Shown piece after piece: positions 45,736-59,756 of a DNA stretch of 64,000 nt. A program made the position numbers and the translations under genes. Source of the DNA: Corynebacterium resistens DSM 45100. GTDB lineage: Bacteria > Actinomycetota > Actinomycetes > Mycobacteriales > Mycobacteriaceae. The number at the start of each line of letters is the position of its first letter. The stretch's first letter is position 1. The stretch is taken from contig NC_015673.1 of NCBI RefSeq assembly GCF_000177535.2, positions 62,001-126,000 on the forward strand. Reading direction: 5' to 3'. Under the pieces are notes generated by a model that was given only the letters and a program-made list of their open reading frames with translations, did no database searches and had not been told where the DNA came from.

Positions 45736-47598
45736 ATGGGACGTGCAGTAGGTATTGACTTGGGAACCACCAACTCTGTGGTCTCCGTTCTTGAAGGTGG
45801 CGAAGCAACTGTTATCGCTAACTCCGAGGGTTCACGTACCACCCCATCCGTCGTTGCTTTCGCAAAGAACGGCGAGGTTTTGGTTGGTCAGTCCGCTAAG
45901 AACCAGGCGGTAGCCAACGTGGATCGCACCATTCGTTCCGTTAAGCGCCACATCGGCGAAGACTGGAAGACGACCATTGATGAAAAGGATTACACCGCGC
46001 AGGAGATTTCCGCTCGCACGCTGATGAAGCTGAAGCGCGATGCTGAGTCCTACTTGGGCGAGGATGTCACCGACGCGGTGATCACCGTTCCTGCATACTT
46101 CAATGACGCCCAGCGCCAGGCCACCAAGGATGCTGGCCAGATTGCCGGTTTGAATGTGCTGCGTATTGTGAACGAGCCAACCGCTGCGGCTCTGGCTTAC
46201 GGCCTGGAGAAGGGCGACAAGGAGCAGACCATTCTGGTCTTCGACCTCGGTGGCGGTACTTTCGACGTCTCCCTGCTGGAGATCGGTGATGGTGTTGTTG
46301 AGGTTCGCGCAACCTCCGGTGATAACGAGCTGGGTGGCGATGACTGGGATCAGCGCATCGTTGACTGGTTGGTAGAGAAGTTCAAGTCCAGCAACGGTGT
46401 GGACCTGTCCAAGGACAAGATGGCAATGCAGCGCCTGCGCGAGTCCGCGGAGAAGGCGAAGATCGAGCTGTCCAGCTCCCAGCAGGCTTCCATCAACCTG
46501 CCATACATCTCCGTTGATGCTGACAAGAACCCACTGTTCCTCGACGAGACCCTGTCTCGTACCGAGTTCCAGCGCATCACCCAGGATCTGCTGGACCGCA
46601 CCAAGAAGCCATTCGAGGCCGTGCTGAAGGATGCGGACGTGGATGTCAACGAGATTGATCACGTTGTGCTGGTCGGTGGTTCCACCCGTATGCCAGCTGT
46701 TTCTGACCTGGTTAAGGAGCTGACCGGCGGCAAGGAGCCAAACAAGGGCGTGAACCCAGATGAGGTCGTGGCCGTTGGTGCTGCTTTGCAGGCAGGTGTG
46801 CTGCGTGGTGAGGTTAAGGACGTTCTGCTGCTGGACGTCACCCCACTGTCCCTCGGTATCGAGACCAAGGGTGGCGTGATGACTAAGCTGATCGAGCGCA
46901 ACACCACCATCCCAACCAAGCGTTCTGAGACCTTCACCACTGCCGAAGACAATCAGCCTTCCGTGCAGATCCAGGTCTTCCAGGGTGAGCGCGAGATGGC
47001 CGCACACAACAAGTTGCTGGGCTCCTTCGAGCTGGGCGGTATTGCACCGGCACCTCGCGGTTTGCCACAGATCGAGGTCACCTTTGATATTGACGCCAAC
47101 GGCATCGTTCACGTCACTGCGAAGGACAAGGGCACTGGTAAGGAAAACACCATCAAGATTCAGGATGGTTCCGGCCTGTCCCAGGACGAGATCGATCGCA
47201 TGGTGAAGGACGCCGAAGCACACGCTGAGGAGGACAAGAAGCGCCGCGAGGAGCAGGAAGTCCGCAACTCCGCTGAGTCCATGGCATACCAGACCCGCAA
47301 GTTCGTCGAGGACAACAAGGAGAAGGTTTCCGACGAACTGCAGACCAAGGTTGAGGATGCTGCCAAAGCTGTCGACGAGGCGCTGAAGGGCGATGACATC
47401 GAGGCCATCAAGGATGCAGTGGAGAAGCTGTCTGCTGAGTCCCAGGAGATGGGCAAGGCCATCTACGAGGCAGAGGCCGCTGAGGGTGCTGCTGGTGCCG
47501 GTGCTGCTGGCGCTGGTGCCGAGGGTGCCGACTCCGCTAGCCAGGATCCCAACGTTGTCGACGCTGAGGTAGTCGACGAGGAGGATGAGAAGAAGTAA
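45736..47598 (+). CDS. dnaK: Chaperone DnaK (Hsp70)
   Basis: A protein of 620 residues. The ATPase domain starts [20 protein letters not shown] and contains [15 protein letters not shown] and [18 protein letters not shown]; the linker [16 protein letters not shown] precedes the substrate-binding domain and helical lid. The C-terminal tail is acidic ([14 protein letters not shown]). It refolds and stabilises proteins with GrpE and DnaJ. AGGAGG sits 9 nt before ATG. Controlled by the two HAIR sites. grpE overlaps its stop (TAATG). Confidence 0.97.
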   Translation: MGRAVGIDLGTTNSVVSVLEGGEATVIANSEGSRTTPSVVAFAKNGEVLVGQSAKNQAVANVDRTIRSVKRHIGEDWKTTIDEKDYTAQEISARTLMKLKRDAESYLGEDVTDAVITVPAYFNDAQRQATKDAGQIAGLNVLRIVNEPTAAALAYGLEKGDKEQTILVFDLGGGTFDVSLLEIGDGVVEVRATSGDNELGGDDWDQRIVDWLVEKFKSSNGVDLSKDKMAMQRLRESAEKAKIELSSSQQASINLPYISVDADKNPLFLDETLSRTEFQRITQDLLDRTKKPFEAVLKDADVDVNEIDHVVLVGGSTRMPAVSDLVKELTGGKEPNKGVNPDEVVAVGAALQAGVLRGEVKDVLLLDVTPLSLGIETKGGVMTKLIERNTTIPTKRSETFTTAEDNQPSVQIQVFQGEREMAAHNKLLGSFELGGIAPAPRGLPQIEVTFDIDANGIVHVTAKDKGTGKENTIKIQDGSGLSQDEIDRMVKDAEAHAEEDKKRREEQEVRNSAESMAYQTRKFVEDNKEKVSDELQTKVEDAAKAVDEALKGDDIEAIKDAVEKLSAESQEMGKAIYEAEAAEGAAGAGAAGAGAEGADSASQDPNVVDAEVVDEEDEKK

Positions 47599-48248
47599 TG
47601 GCTGATAATCAGAACGTGAACCCGGGAGACCCCGGCTCCACCGATGAGGAAGCCATCGCTCAGGATTTCGCCAACATCGACGCCGACGAGGCCGCTGAGG
47701 CTCTGATCGACGAGGCTTCCGAGGAGGGCTCCGCAGCCGCTCAGGCTGCAGAGGCAGAGCAGTCTGCCAGCGACGAAGCTCGTGAGGCTGAAGAGGTTGC
47801 GATGGAAAACGGTGCAACGGCCGATCCGCAGGAAGCGCTGTCCAAGGAGCTGGCTGAACGCACTGAGGATCTGCAGCGCGTGACGGCGGAGTACACCAAC
47901 TACCGTCGCCGCGTGGAGCGCGATCGCGTTTCCGTCATCGCCGGAGCTAAGGCAGATATTGCTTCTCAGCTGCTGCCGATCTTGGATGACCTTGACCTAG
48001 CCGAGTCCCATGGAGACCTCAATGGCCCACTGAAGGCGATGGCCGACAAGCTCCAGGGCGTCATTAATTCTCTAAAGGTGGAGGCCTTCGGTGCAGAGGG
48101 CGACGAATTCGATCCCGAGCTACACGAGGCTGTGCAGGATACCTCCACTGGCGACGAGAAGGTCGTGGGCACCGTGCTGCGCAAGGGTTACCGCATGCCA
48201 GAGCGTGTTCTGCGACACGCCATGATTATTTTGGCCGACCCGCAGTAA
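47598..48248 (+). CDS. grpE: DnaK nucleotide-exchange factor GrpE
   Basis: A protein of 216 residues. An acidic, disordered N-terminus (~75 residues), a long coiled coil ([20 protein letters not shown]) and the C-terminal beta domain ([20 protein letters not shown] ... [17 protein letters not shown]). It accelerates ADP release from DnaK. The expected dnaJ and hspR do not follow; after 125 nt of unrecognised DNA an IS element begins. Confidence 0.95.
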   Translation: MADNQNVNPGDPGSTDEEAIAQDFANIDADEAAEALIDEASEEGSAAAQAAEAEQSASDEAREAEEVAMENGATADPQEALSKELAERTEDLQRVTAEYTNYRRRVERDRVSVIAGAKADIASQLLPILDDLDLAESHGDLNGPLKAMADKLQGVINSLKVEAFGAEGDEFDPELHEAVQDTSTGDEKVVGTVLRKGYRMPERVLRHAMIILADPQ

Positions 48249-48407
48249 GGCGGTCGTGCAGAAGCTCTAGTCGTTAGCGCGCTTGGGGCTGTGGTTAGTT
48301 TGCCTTTCGAGCTCCGAGCCGCAAGCCGTCTATTTGTAGCTGGGCGCTGAGCTTCAAGGTCCCGTGGACATGTTGAACTAGCCCCCGAAAGTTGGACTGG
48401 TTTAATT

Positions 48408-49230
48408 CTAGGCGGTTAGGGCTTCAAGGGTCTGATTCCGATATTGCATCGGGGTCAGGCCCTTGAGTCGTTGTTGGACGCGTTCGGTGTTGTACCACCC
48501 GATGTACTCGTCGATCGCTTGGTTGAACTCTGCGACCGTGTCGAAGACTTCACCGTGGTACATCTCGGTTTTCAAGTGCCCGAAGAAGTTCTCCATGACC
48601 GCGTTGTCGTAACAGTTGGCTTTACGCGACATCGACTGAACACCACCGTTGTCACCGATCAGATCACGCCACGAGGCATGCTGGTACTGGAAACCTTGGT
48701 CAGTGTGCATCATCCACCCGGGTTCAGGCGCACTCGCCGCGATCGCCTTGGACAAAGAATCGGTGGTCAACGCTGTCGACGGTGATGTAGCCACGGTGTG
48801 GGCGACGATTGAGCGGTCGAACAGGTCCATCACCGGCGACAAATACACTTTGCGGCCTTGGACCCTGAACTCGGTGACGTCGCTGACAAAGACGGTGTTT
48901 GGCTGATCCGGGCTGAACGTTGCGGTCAAGTTTGTTGTCAGCGATGTGGCTGATCGTCCCGGTGTAGGAAACATAAGGTCTACGTTGGCGAATCTTGGCT
49001 CGCAGACCCATCTCACGCATGAGTTTGTAGACGAGTTTGTGGTTGACCACCCAGCCTTGGTTACGCAGGTCAAGTAGCACTCGTCGATAGCCGTAGCGAT
49101 GCTTGTTACGTTCAAAACTTGCCCGGATCGCGTCTTTGAGCTCGGCGTGCTTATCTGGCTGGCCGAGGCGTTTCTGGTGGTAGAAGAACGTCGACCGTGG
49201 GATACCTGCTGCCTCTAGGAGGTACTCCAA
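48408..49230 (-). pseudogene. IS150-type transposase OrfB, frameshifted
   Basis: The first part (EYLLEAAGIPRSTFFYHQKR ... YVSYTGTISHIADNKLDRN) and the second part (FSPDQPNTVFVSDVTEFRV, MHTDQGFQYQH, NCYDNAVMENFFGHLKTE) are in different frames. One extra G near 48922 separates them; without it the rve/DDE domain would be whole. Transposition by this copy is therefore unlikely. Confidence 0.85.
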
Positions 49231-49268
49231 GCGGTGGTGCGTCTTGAGGATGACAATCGCCTGGACTT

Positions 49269-49751
49269 TTAGGCGCGTCCCTGATTCCTCAAGTCCCGCA
49301 ATTTTTTTAGATAAGCGTTTTCCGCTTCCAATCGCGCGATCCGGCGCCGCAGCTTCTCCTCTTCGGTCAGCGGCTTTGGCACAGCCGAGCCTTTGGGTCT
49401 GCCCTTCGGCTTCGGTTTTAACGCCTCATCGCCACCGTTACGCCATTGCCGCGACCAATAGCTGACCAGCTGATCTGACGACAGGCCAAACTCACGCGCA
49501 AGATCCATCTTTGTCTCGCCGGCAAGATAGCGTTGGACAACTTCCTTCTTGACCTCGAACGAGTACTGCTGCTTAATCGGTTTCTCCACAAGACATAGCC
49601 TGCCATGCAGCTTAAACCGACGACAGAGCATACGGGCGGCATACTTGGAGACACCAAGGGCATTGGCAGCGGCTGTATAACCCATGCCTTGCTCAAATAG
49701 TTCAACCAACTGCTCGCGCTGATGCTCACTTAGCGAACTTCGTGCTCTCAA
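49269..49751 (-). CDS. IS150-type transposase OrfA
   Basis: A protein of 160 residues with two helix-turn-helix segments (YTAAANALGVSKYAARMLCR; KMDLAREFGLSSDQLVSYWS) and a terminal coiled coil (TEEEKLRRRIARLEAENAYL). An A7 run near its end (minus strand, around 49306) is the usual -1 frameshift site used to make OrfAB in IS150-group elements. Confidence 0.88.
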   Translation of the reverse strand: MRARSSLSEHQREQLVELFEQGMGYTAAANALGVSKYAARMLCRRFKLHGRLCLVEKPIKQQYSFEVKKEVVQRYLAGETKMDLAREFGLSSDQLVSYWSRQWRNGGDEALKPKPKGRPKGSAVPKPLTEEEKLRRRIARLEAENAYLKKLRDLRNQGRA

Positions 49752-49861
49752 TGAAAACTACTCCCCACTAGTCGGTAACTGATTTCTCAGTCCAACTAAT
49801 GGGGAGCAGTTCAAGGCAGCAGGGGTGTTTACCTCTGTACATATTCTATTTTTTTAGGTTG

Positions 49862-49977
49862 TGATGCCGGCGGCGACCTACTCTCCCACACCCTCCCGAG
49901 TGCAGTACCATCGGCGCGGATAGGCTTAGCTTCCGGGTTCGGAAAGGGACCGGGCGTGACCCCATCGCAAAAACCAC
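49862..49977 (-). rRNA. rrf: 5S ribosomal RNA
   Basis: On the minus strand it reads GTGGTTTTTGCGATGGGGTC to CGCCGCCGGCATCACAA; the loop A/E sequences ACGCCCGGTCCC and GGGAGAGTAGGTCGCCGCC match actinobacterial 5S. Ends are approximate. Only ~50 nt separate it from the IS150-type element, so part of the natural rrn terminator may be lost. Confidence 0.92.
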
Positions 49978-50269
49978 CGACAAAAACATCAGGAACCCAA
50001 ACACACCCACACACTCAACACCGGCCACAAAGACCAGGTGGTTTGGTGGTGTGCCGTGGTATTCCAGACACTGCATAACAGACGCGAGTACACACTCTTT
50101 TCAATGTTCACACCTCACACACGCAGAGTGTGTCGTGGTTGGTGTGTTGTGATAGCTACGACCGTGTATCTATCTACATTGCACGACAAGTATGATGATG
50201 CACAACACTCAACACTCAGATTGAGTTTGTATCCCCACACAACCACTCTCATAGTGTTGGTGGTGGGTT

Positions 50270-53810
<3,541 letters not shown>

Positions 53811-53878
53811 ATCGCCGATCCCACCTTCGACAGCTCCCTAACGAGTTTGGGCCACTGGCTTCGGGTGTTACCAACTTT

Positions 53879-53928
<50 letters not shown>

Positions 53929-53955
53929 CGTTGCTGATCTGCGATTACTAGCGAC

Positions 53956-53997
<42 letters not shown>

Positions 53998-54178
53998 AGA
54001 CCGGCTTTAAGGGATTAGCTCCACCTCACGGCATCGCAACCCACTGTACCGACCATTGTAGCATGTGTGAAGCCCTGGACATAAGGGGCATGATGATTTG
54101 ACGTCATCCCCACCTTCCTCCGAGTTAACCCCGGCAGTCTCTCGCGAGTCCCCACCATAACGTGCTGGCAACACAAGA

Positions 54179-54244
<66 letters not shown>

Positions 54245-54307
54245 CCACCTGTATACGAGCCACAAGGGAAAACGTATCTCTACGCCGATCCCGTATATGT
54301 CAAGCCC

Positions 54308-54338
<31 letters not shown>

Positions 54339-54351
54339 TCCACATGCTCCG

Positions 54352-54415
<64 letters not shown>

Positions 54416-54594
54416 GGCGCTTAATGCGTTAGCTACGGCACGGAAGTCGTGAAAAACCCCCACACCTAGCGCCCACCGTTTACGGCATGGACTACCAGGG
54501 TATCTAATCCTGTTCGCTACCCATGCTTTCGCTCCTCAGCGTCAGTTACTGCCCAGAGACCTGCCTTCGCCATCGGTGTTCCTCCTGATATCTG

Positions 54595-54625
<31 letters not shown>

Positions 54626-54754
54626 CTCCCCTACAGCACTCAAGTTATGCCCGTATCGCCAGCAGACCCGGAGTTAAGCCCCGGGCTTTCACTAACGACG
54701 CGACAAACCACCTACGAGCTCTTTACGCCCAGTAATTCCGGACAACGCTTGCAC

Positions 54755-54798
<44 letters not shown>

Positions 54799-54909
54799 CT
54801 TATCCAGGTACCGTCACCAAAAAGGCTTCTTCCCTAGCGAAAGAGGTTTACAACCCGAAGGCCGTCATCCCTCACGCGGCGTCGCTGCATCAGGCTTCCG
54901 CCCATTGTG

Positions 54910-54962
<53 letters not shown>

Positions 54963-55122
54963 ATGTGGCCGTACACCCTCTCAGGCCGGCTACCCGTCGT
55001 CGCCTTGGTAGGCCATTACCCCACCAACAAGCTGATAGGCCGCGGGCTCATCTCGTACCGAAAAACTTTCCACTGAAGTGTCCCAGGTTTTGTTCCGTTT
55101 GAGTAGATGGGAAATCTGGAAT

Positions 55123-55440
55123 ATGCCAAGAAAATTTGACCAGGATGCGAAGGATCGTGTGGTCCGTCTTGTAGAGGACCGCATCTTGGCGGAAAATATG
55201 TCGATGCAAGCCGCGTGCCAGGCAGTAGCCCCAAAGCTGGGGGTGTCATGGCACACAGCCCGTCAATGGACCCAACAGGCCCGCCGTGCGGGAAACATCC
55301 CAGAACCCGTGCCTGAAGATCTGGCCGCCGAAAACGCGAGGCTTCGCCGTGAAAATCAAGAGCTACGCGACACCAATGAACTTTTAAAGGCTGCCTCAGC
55401 TTTTTTCGCGTCGGAACTCGACCCAAAACGTCGGAAATGA
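55123..55440 (+). CDS. IS3-family transposase OrfA (copy 2)
   Basis: A 105-residue protein identical to OrfA of copy 1, with the LGVSWHTARQWTQQARRAG helix-turn-helix and coiled coil. It starts 49 nt inside the element. Confidence 0.93.
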   Translation: MPRKFDQDAKDRVVRLVEDRILAENMSMQAACQAVAPKLGVSWHTARQWTQQARRAGNIPEPVPEDLAAENARLRRENQELRDTNELLKAASAFFASELDPKRRK

Positions 55441-56357
55441 TCCGGTTCATCGATGAATACCGGAATCGTTTCTCTGTCGAGTTCATCTGTAAGACGTTGA
55501 AGAAAAACCGCGCTGGTGGGTTCATCACCTCGCGTGGGTATCGTCAGTCCAAGGCCCGTGGGGTAAGTGCTCGCGGCCTTCGTGATGCTGTGCTGGTTGA
55601 ACGCATTAGTGCTATCCATCGGGATAATTACGGCATCTACGGTGTGCGGAAAATGTGGCATGCTCTTCATCGTGACGGAATCGATATCGGTCGTGAACAA
55701 ACCGCGCGGCTGATGCGTCTAGCCGGTGTATCAGGCAAAGGCAAAGGCCGCTCGCCTATGACCACTCGCACACCTCAAAGGCCGGATTTGCGCCCGGACT
55801 TGGTGGAGCGAGAATTCAAAGCCGAAGGCCCGAACAAGCTGTGGGTGGCTGATATTACCTACGTGCGCACGAAGAAAGGCTTTGTGTATGCCGCGTTTGT
55901 CACCGATGTTTACTCCCGACGGATCGTTGGGTGGGCGTTATCAGATTCCATGCGCACCGAAGCGTTGCCGCTGCAAGCTCTCAACCAGGCGATCGCGTCT
56001 GCTGAGGAAACAACAGGTCTCATTCATCATTCGGATCACGGCTCGCAGTATGTCAGCGTTGTCTACAACGAGCGTCTTGCCCAGCACGGGATTGCCGCTT
56101 CCACCGGAACTGTTGGCGACTCCTATGACAATGCTCTGGCGGAAAACGTTAATGGTTCCTACAAAAACGAGCTGATCCATACTCGCAGGTGGGATGAGGT
56201 TGTCGAGGTGGAAATCGCGACGTTTGAGTGGGTGTCATGGTGGAACGAGACGAGGCTTCACCAAAGCTTGGGCTACCGCACGCCAGCTGAAGTGGAAACC
56301 GAATTTTGGGACCAGCACCCGCCGCAAGCAATAATAGAAATCAAGGCAAACGCCTAG
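55437..56357 (+). CDS. IS3-family transposase OrfB (copy 2)
   Basis: A 306-residue rve-domain transposase identical to that of copy 1, DDE residues present (VADITYV, HHSDHGSQY, NALAENVNG). It overlaps orfA by ATGA. It is intact, so this insertion is probably recent. Confidence 0.93.
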   Translation: MIRFIDEYRNRFSVEFICKTLKKNRAGGFITSRGYRQSKARGVSARGLRDAVLVERISAIHRDNYGIYGVRKMWHALHRDGIDIGREQTARLMRLAGVSGKGKGRSPMTTRTPQRPDLRPDLVEREFKAEGPNKLWVADITYVRTKKGFVYAAFVTDVYSRRIVGWALSDSMRTEALPLQALNQAIASAEETTGLIHHSDHGSQYVSVVYNERLAQHGIAASTGTVGDSYDNALAENVNGSYKNELIHTRRWDEVVEVEIATFEWVSWWNETRLHQSLGYRTPAEVETEFWDQHPPQAIIEIKANA

Positions 56358-56536
56358 GAACAAAACCCGGGGCACTTCACCACCAACCACACTAAAGATT
56401 GGTCCTATCCGGTATTAGACCCAGTTTCCCAGGCTTATCCCGAAGTACAAGGCAGATCACCCACGTGTTACTCACCCGTTCGCCACTCGAGTACCCCTGC
56501 AAGCAGAGGCCTTTCCGTTCGACTTGCATGTGTTAA

Positions 56537-56580
<44 letters not shown>

Positions 56581-56583
56581 AAA

Positions 56584-57441
56584 AGCCAAAAAGCCCAACA
56601 AAGAGCCAAAATACTCTGGCAAAAAAACAAAATAAGAACTACTGATCAAAAAACAATCAAAAAACGTGTATCAGCTCCAAACGGCCACGGGGGTGACCTC
56701 ACCAACACACAAAAAACCTTTCAATCATCCAATCAAGCAGACAACCACACCCCAAAAACAAGAGCATGACTGATTACAATTCATACCAACCCCACAACAC
56801 ACACAACCACTGCATGCACCATGAAGCATCACCGTGCGAGTTACCACACGACCGGCACAACCACCACAACACAAAAACACACGACAACCCAAACAACCAC
56901 AGGATGCTGGTATCACACCCCACACAAAGTCACCCAGGCACCACACACAACATGTAGTACGCATGCCCTGTCAACACCGACACACCCACACCAACAAAAG
57001 CATGAATGCATGTCATGGCAAAACACTTGATGGACATAAAACACAAAAGGTTTTGGTTCATCACGCTATTGAGTTCTCAAACAACACTCGCACACAACAA
57101 CCACACCCCAAAACAAAAAACTTAAGGAATGAACCGTTGCGACGGAAACACAGTGTAACCTAGACCCAAACAAAAAACAAAATCCGGGTAAACACCACCC
57201 CACACTGCACAGGGCAACACGGTGTCCACAAACTCTAGGACAACAACAACCAACCAAACCACACTCACCCACAACCCACACACCAACCAAACCGGTCAGA
57301 AAACACAGGTCAAAGGAAACTCAGTGGCTCAGCTCGTCGCGCTGACTCCGATAAATCTACACACACCCCACAACAACCACAAATCCCCAGCTCACAACCA
57401 CAAAACACCACACACCAACACAACAACCTCACCAAAAACAA
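56584..57441 (-). promoter_or_regulatory. rRNA operon leader and promoter region
   Basis: An ~860-nt stretch between murA and 16S. On the minus strand TTTGAGAACTCAATAGCG (57081-57064) is the conserved actinobacterial rRNA leader box linked to antitermination and processing. The region is strongly C/A-rich on the plus strand (G/T-rich in the transcript). Promoters must lie near 57100-57200, but I cannot fix -35/-10 elements confidently. No protein gene is seen. Confidence 0.7.
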
Positions 57442-57443
57442 AA

Positions 57444-57469
57444 CAAACCCCGCCAAACGGCGGGGTTTG
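57444..57469 (-). terminator. Intrinsic terminator of murA
   Basis: Read on the minus strand, CAAACCCCGCC / GGCGGGGTTTG forms an 11-bp stem followed by TTTTGTTTTTGG. A textbook terminator 19 nt past the murA stop, isolating murA from the rrn operon. Confidence 0.88.
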
Positions 57470-57487
57470 AGAGGCAGTACCGGCGAG

Positions 57488-58753
57488 CTAGCGGACTTTT
57501 CGTTCGATGGTTGCCCCCAAGCTACGAAGCTGATCTTCGAAGCCAGGGTAACCACGGTCAATGTGGTACACATCGTGAACTTCGGTTACCCCGTCTGCGA
57601 CGAGTCCCGCCAGAACTAGACCCGCACCAGCGCGGATATCGGAGCTCCACACAGGGGCGCTGGATAACTCCTTAACTCCCCTGAGGACCACGTGATGGCC
57701 ATCAATGCTGGCATCGGCACCAAGGCGCATCATTTCGTCGACAAAGCGGAACCGAGACTCGAAGATGTTCTCGGTGATAACGCTCAATCCGTTGCTAACT
57801 GTGCATAGCGCGATTGCCATAGGTTGCAAATCCGTCGGAAAACCAGGAAACGGCAGAGTCTGGTAATCCACTGCAGCAGGCTTTTCATTTTGGACTACGC
57901 GGAAACCTTGCGGGTACGTCTCCACCTGAGCGCCAGCCAACTTCAGCTTCTCTAACACAAGGTGCAAGTGCTGCGGATCGATACCGCCTACCGTGATATC
58001 TCCCTGAGTCATCGCCGCCGCATAAGCCCATGTGCCCGCAACAATACGGTCGCCCACCACTTCAAATGTCGTGGGATTGAGCTTTTCCACTCCCTCCACG
58101 GTGATGGTGTTACTTCCCCCTCCAGAGATCTTCGCCCCCATCGTGTTCAGCATGTTGCACAAGTCGACGATCTCGGGTTCACGAGCCGCGTTGTCTAAGA
58201 CGGTCGTACCTTCCGCCAAAACCGCCGCGGTCAAAATATTCTCTGTCGCACCTACGGAAGGGAAATCAAGCTTAATTTCGGCGCCTCGCAAACGCTGTGC
58301 CTCTGCAACTACACAACCATGCTCAATTCGAGTGGTCGCACCCAGTTTCTCCAGACCAGACTGGTGCATATCCAAGGGGCGCGATCCGATGGCATCACCG
58401 CCCGGCAGAGCAACCCTCGCTTTGAGGCATCGGGCAGTCAACGGCCCCAGTACAGCCACCGAGGCGCGGAACTGACGCACGGCATCGAAATCCGCATTGT
58501 GCTCCACCTGATCAGGAACGGTGATCTGAACCTTGCTGCCTTCGAGTTCAACTTCCGCCCCCAGGCCACGGAGCACCTCGGCCATGTAAGGCACGTCCGC
58601 AATCTCTGGGCAGTTCGTCAGCGTGGTTGTACCCTCTGCCAATAAAGCAGCTGACATCAGTTTGAGCACACTGTTTTTCGCGCCACTCACTCTTACCGCG
58701 CCGACAAGGCGCGCTCCACCGGTAACTAGGAAGCTATCTTTCACGTATCCCAC
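57488..58753 (-). CDS. murA: UDP-N-acetylglucosamine 1-carboxyvinyltransferase MurA
   Basis: A protein of 421 residues, first committed enzyme of peptidoglycan synthesis. EPSP-synthase-like inside-out barrel motifs include [29 protein letters not shown] and a Lys22-type lysine in GAKNS. The active-site loop reads [10 protein letters not shown]: Asp120 stands where Cys115 is usual (PGGCAIG). Asp variants are active but not alkylated by fosfomycin, as known for Mycobacterium tuberculosis. GTG start at 58753. It lies upstream of the rRNA operon, an order known in actinobacteria. Confidence 0.95.
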   Translation of the reverse strand: MGYVKDSFLVTGGARLVGAVRVSGAKNSVLKLMSAALLAEGTTTLTNCPEIADVPYMAEVLRGLGAEVELEGSKVQITVPDQVEHNADFDAVRQFRASVAVLGPLTARCLKARVALPGGDAIGSRPLDMHQSGLEKLGATTRIEHGCVVAEAQRLRGAEIKLDFPSVGATENILTAAVLAEGTTVLDNAAREPEIVDLCNMLNTMGAKISGGGSNTITVEGVEKLNPTTFEVVGDRIVAGTWAYAAAMTQGDITVGGIDPQHLHLVLEKLKLAGAQVETYPQGFRVVQNEKPAAVDYQTLPFPGFPTDLQPMAIALCTVSNGLSVITENIFESRFRFVDEMMRLGADASIDGHHVVLRGVKELSSAPVWSSDIRAGAGLVLAGLVADGVTEVHDVYHIDRGYPGFEDQLRSLGATIERKVR

Positions 58754-58765
58754 CCTAGATACTTT

Positions 58766-58798
58766 TTGGGGCGCCCGTCAGATTGACGGGCGCCCCAA
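58766..58798 (-). terminator. Long perfect hairpin between ramA and murA
   Basis: TTGGGGCGCCCGTCA / TGACGGGCGCCCCAA, 15 bp, loop of 3. On the minus strand it follows the ramA stop by 3 nt and is itself followed by an A run, so termination may rely on the stem alone. Confidence 0.6.
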
Positions 58799-58801
58799 GG
58801 G

Positions 58802-59650
58802 TCAAGGCAGTGCCCCGATACGGCGGGCGGCATTCACCGCTTCATACCTCGTATGCGCACCAAGCTTGCGCATCACCGATCGCAGATAGCTCTTCACGGT
58901 TTCGGCACCAATGCCCATCTCCGCAGCAGCCTCCACGTTGGTATGCCCCAAAGCCACGCAAGCCAGAACGTCAAGCTCACGAGCAGAGAGCTTAGTGGTT
59001 TGCTTCACGCGTACCGGTGAAACCATCTGGTCGCACAAAACTTCGAGGTCGCGACGTAGCGTTTCATCCTCCACACGATTAGCGAGCATGCGCAACTTCG
59101 AATGTGTAGCGCGGACCTGTTCCCATTCCGCACCGCTCATGGAACGAACCTGCTTCACCCCACTGCCAGCTGCGGGACCGGTTTTTATGGTCTTCGTGGC
59201 GTCAAGAACCGCAAGGTCCTGTTCTAGGCAGCGAGCTGTCATGGTGACTTCTTCCAGCACCTTGTCCCCCAACCGAGCACGCGAATGCACACCACCATAA
59301 AGCACACCCCGCATCTCGCGGTTCACAATCACCGGCACTGCCACGATGGAAAACAGCCCTTCGTCGCGAACAGGGCGATCCATCTCGTGGGTGATTGCTT
59401 TGGCGCGGAGGTAATCGGAGACACCTACCGGACGACGTGTAGCCGCGACGCGGCCGCCGATACCCACACCTGCCGGAATCTCTAGGTTATGTAGAGCTGG
59501 GGTCCGTAGGCCAAGCCACTTGCCGATCCGGATCTTTCCATCCGGCTGGATGTCGCCATACATTGTCACGGGAATTCCCGTTGCATTCTTCAGAGAGCTC
59601 AATGCAGACAGAATGGCTTCATCTTCGTCGCGGGGACGCTGTTGGTCCAC
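58802..59650 (-). CDS. ramA: LuxR-type regulator RamA
   Basis: A protein of 282 residues. The N-terminal GAF-like domain (GIPVTMYGD ... GVGIGGRVAATRRPVGVSDY ... SIVAVPVIVNREMRGVLYGG) and C-terminal LuxR helix-turn-helix (TKLSARELDVLACVALGHTN, EMGIGAETVKSYLRSVMRKL) closely match RamA of Corynebacterium glutamicum, the global regulator of acetate and carbon metabolism, also 282 residues. Location near cysK/cysE agrees with that genome as I recall it. Single gene, ended by the hairpin at 58766. Confidence 0.9.
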   Translation of the reverse strand: MDQQRPRDEDEAILSALSSLKNATGIPVTMYGDIQPDGKIRIGKWLGLRTPALHNLEIPAGVGIGGRVAATRRPVGVSDYLRAKAITHEMDRPVRDEGLFSIVAVPVIVNREMRGVLYGGVHSRARLGDKVLEEVTMTARCLEQDLAVLDATKTIKTGPAAGSGVKQVRSMSGAEWEQVRATHSKLRMLANRVEDETLRRDLEVLCDQMVSPVRVKQTTKLSARELDVLACVALGHTNVEAAAEMGIGAETVKSYLRSVMRKLGAHTRYEAVNAARRIGALP

Positions 59651-59756
59651 GTAAATACTCCCTCAACCAAGTTTCCACTATCAGGTGGTGAGTATAGAAC
59701 ACAGCCCAACTACCCCCAAAATTGCCCCCGAACTCTGCCAGTAACCTGCAAAGGAG

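Larger units (their letters stand above)
48374..49813 (-). mobile_element. IS3-family element, IS150-type, at grpE/rRNA junction
   Basis: A ~1440-bp element with imperfect terminal repeats (TGAACTAGCCCCCGAAAGTT against TGAACTGCTCCCCATTAGTT) ending in TGA...TCA. Flanking bases TGT and AGG do not form a duplication. It carries orfA and a broken orfB. Confidence 0.85.
55074..56379 (+). mobile_element. IS3-family element, copy 2, inside 16S rRNA gene
   Basis: 1306 bp, same ends and length as copy 1 (17939-19244), encoding identical OrfA and OrfB. Target duplication CCAC at 55070-55073 and 56380-56383 (4 bp, against 3 bp for copy 1). It is transcribed opposite to the rRNA. Confidence 0.97.

Noticed and set aside
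45832..47817. Long open frame (661 codons) antisense to dnaK and grpE
   Set aside because: Codon bias of highly expressed dnaK commonly leaves the opposite strand open. No ribosome site, no family likeness, and dnaK/grpE explain the DNA.
56584..57441. His/Thr/Asn-rich small frames in the rRNA leader
   Set aside because: They come from the C/A-rich strand bias of the leader; no ribosome sites.
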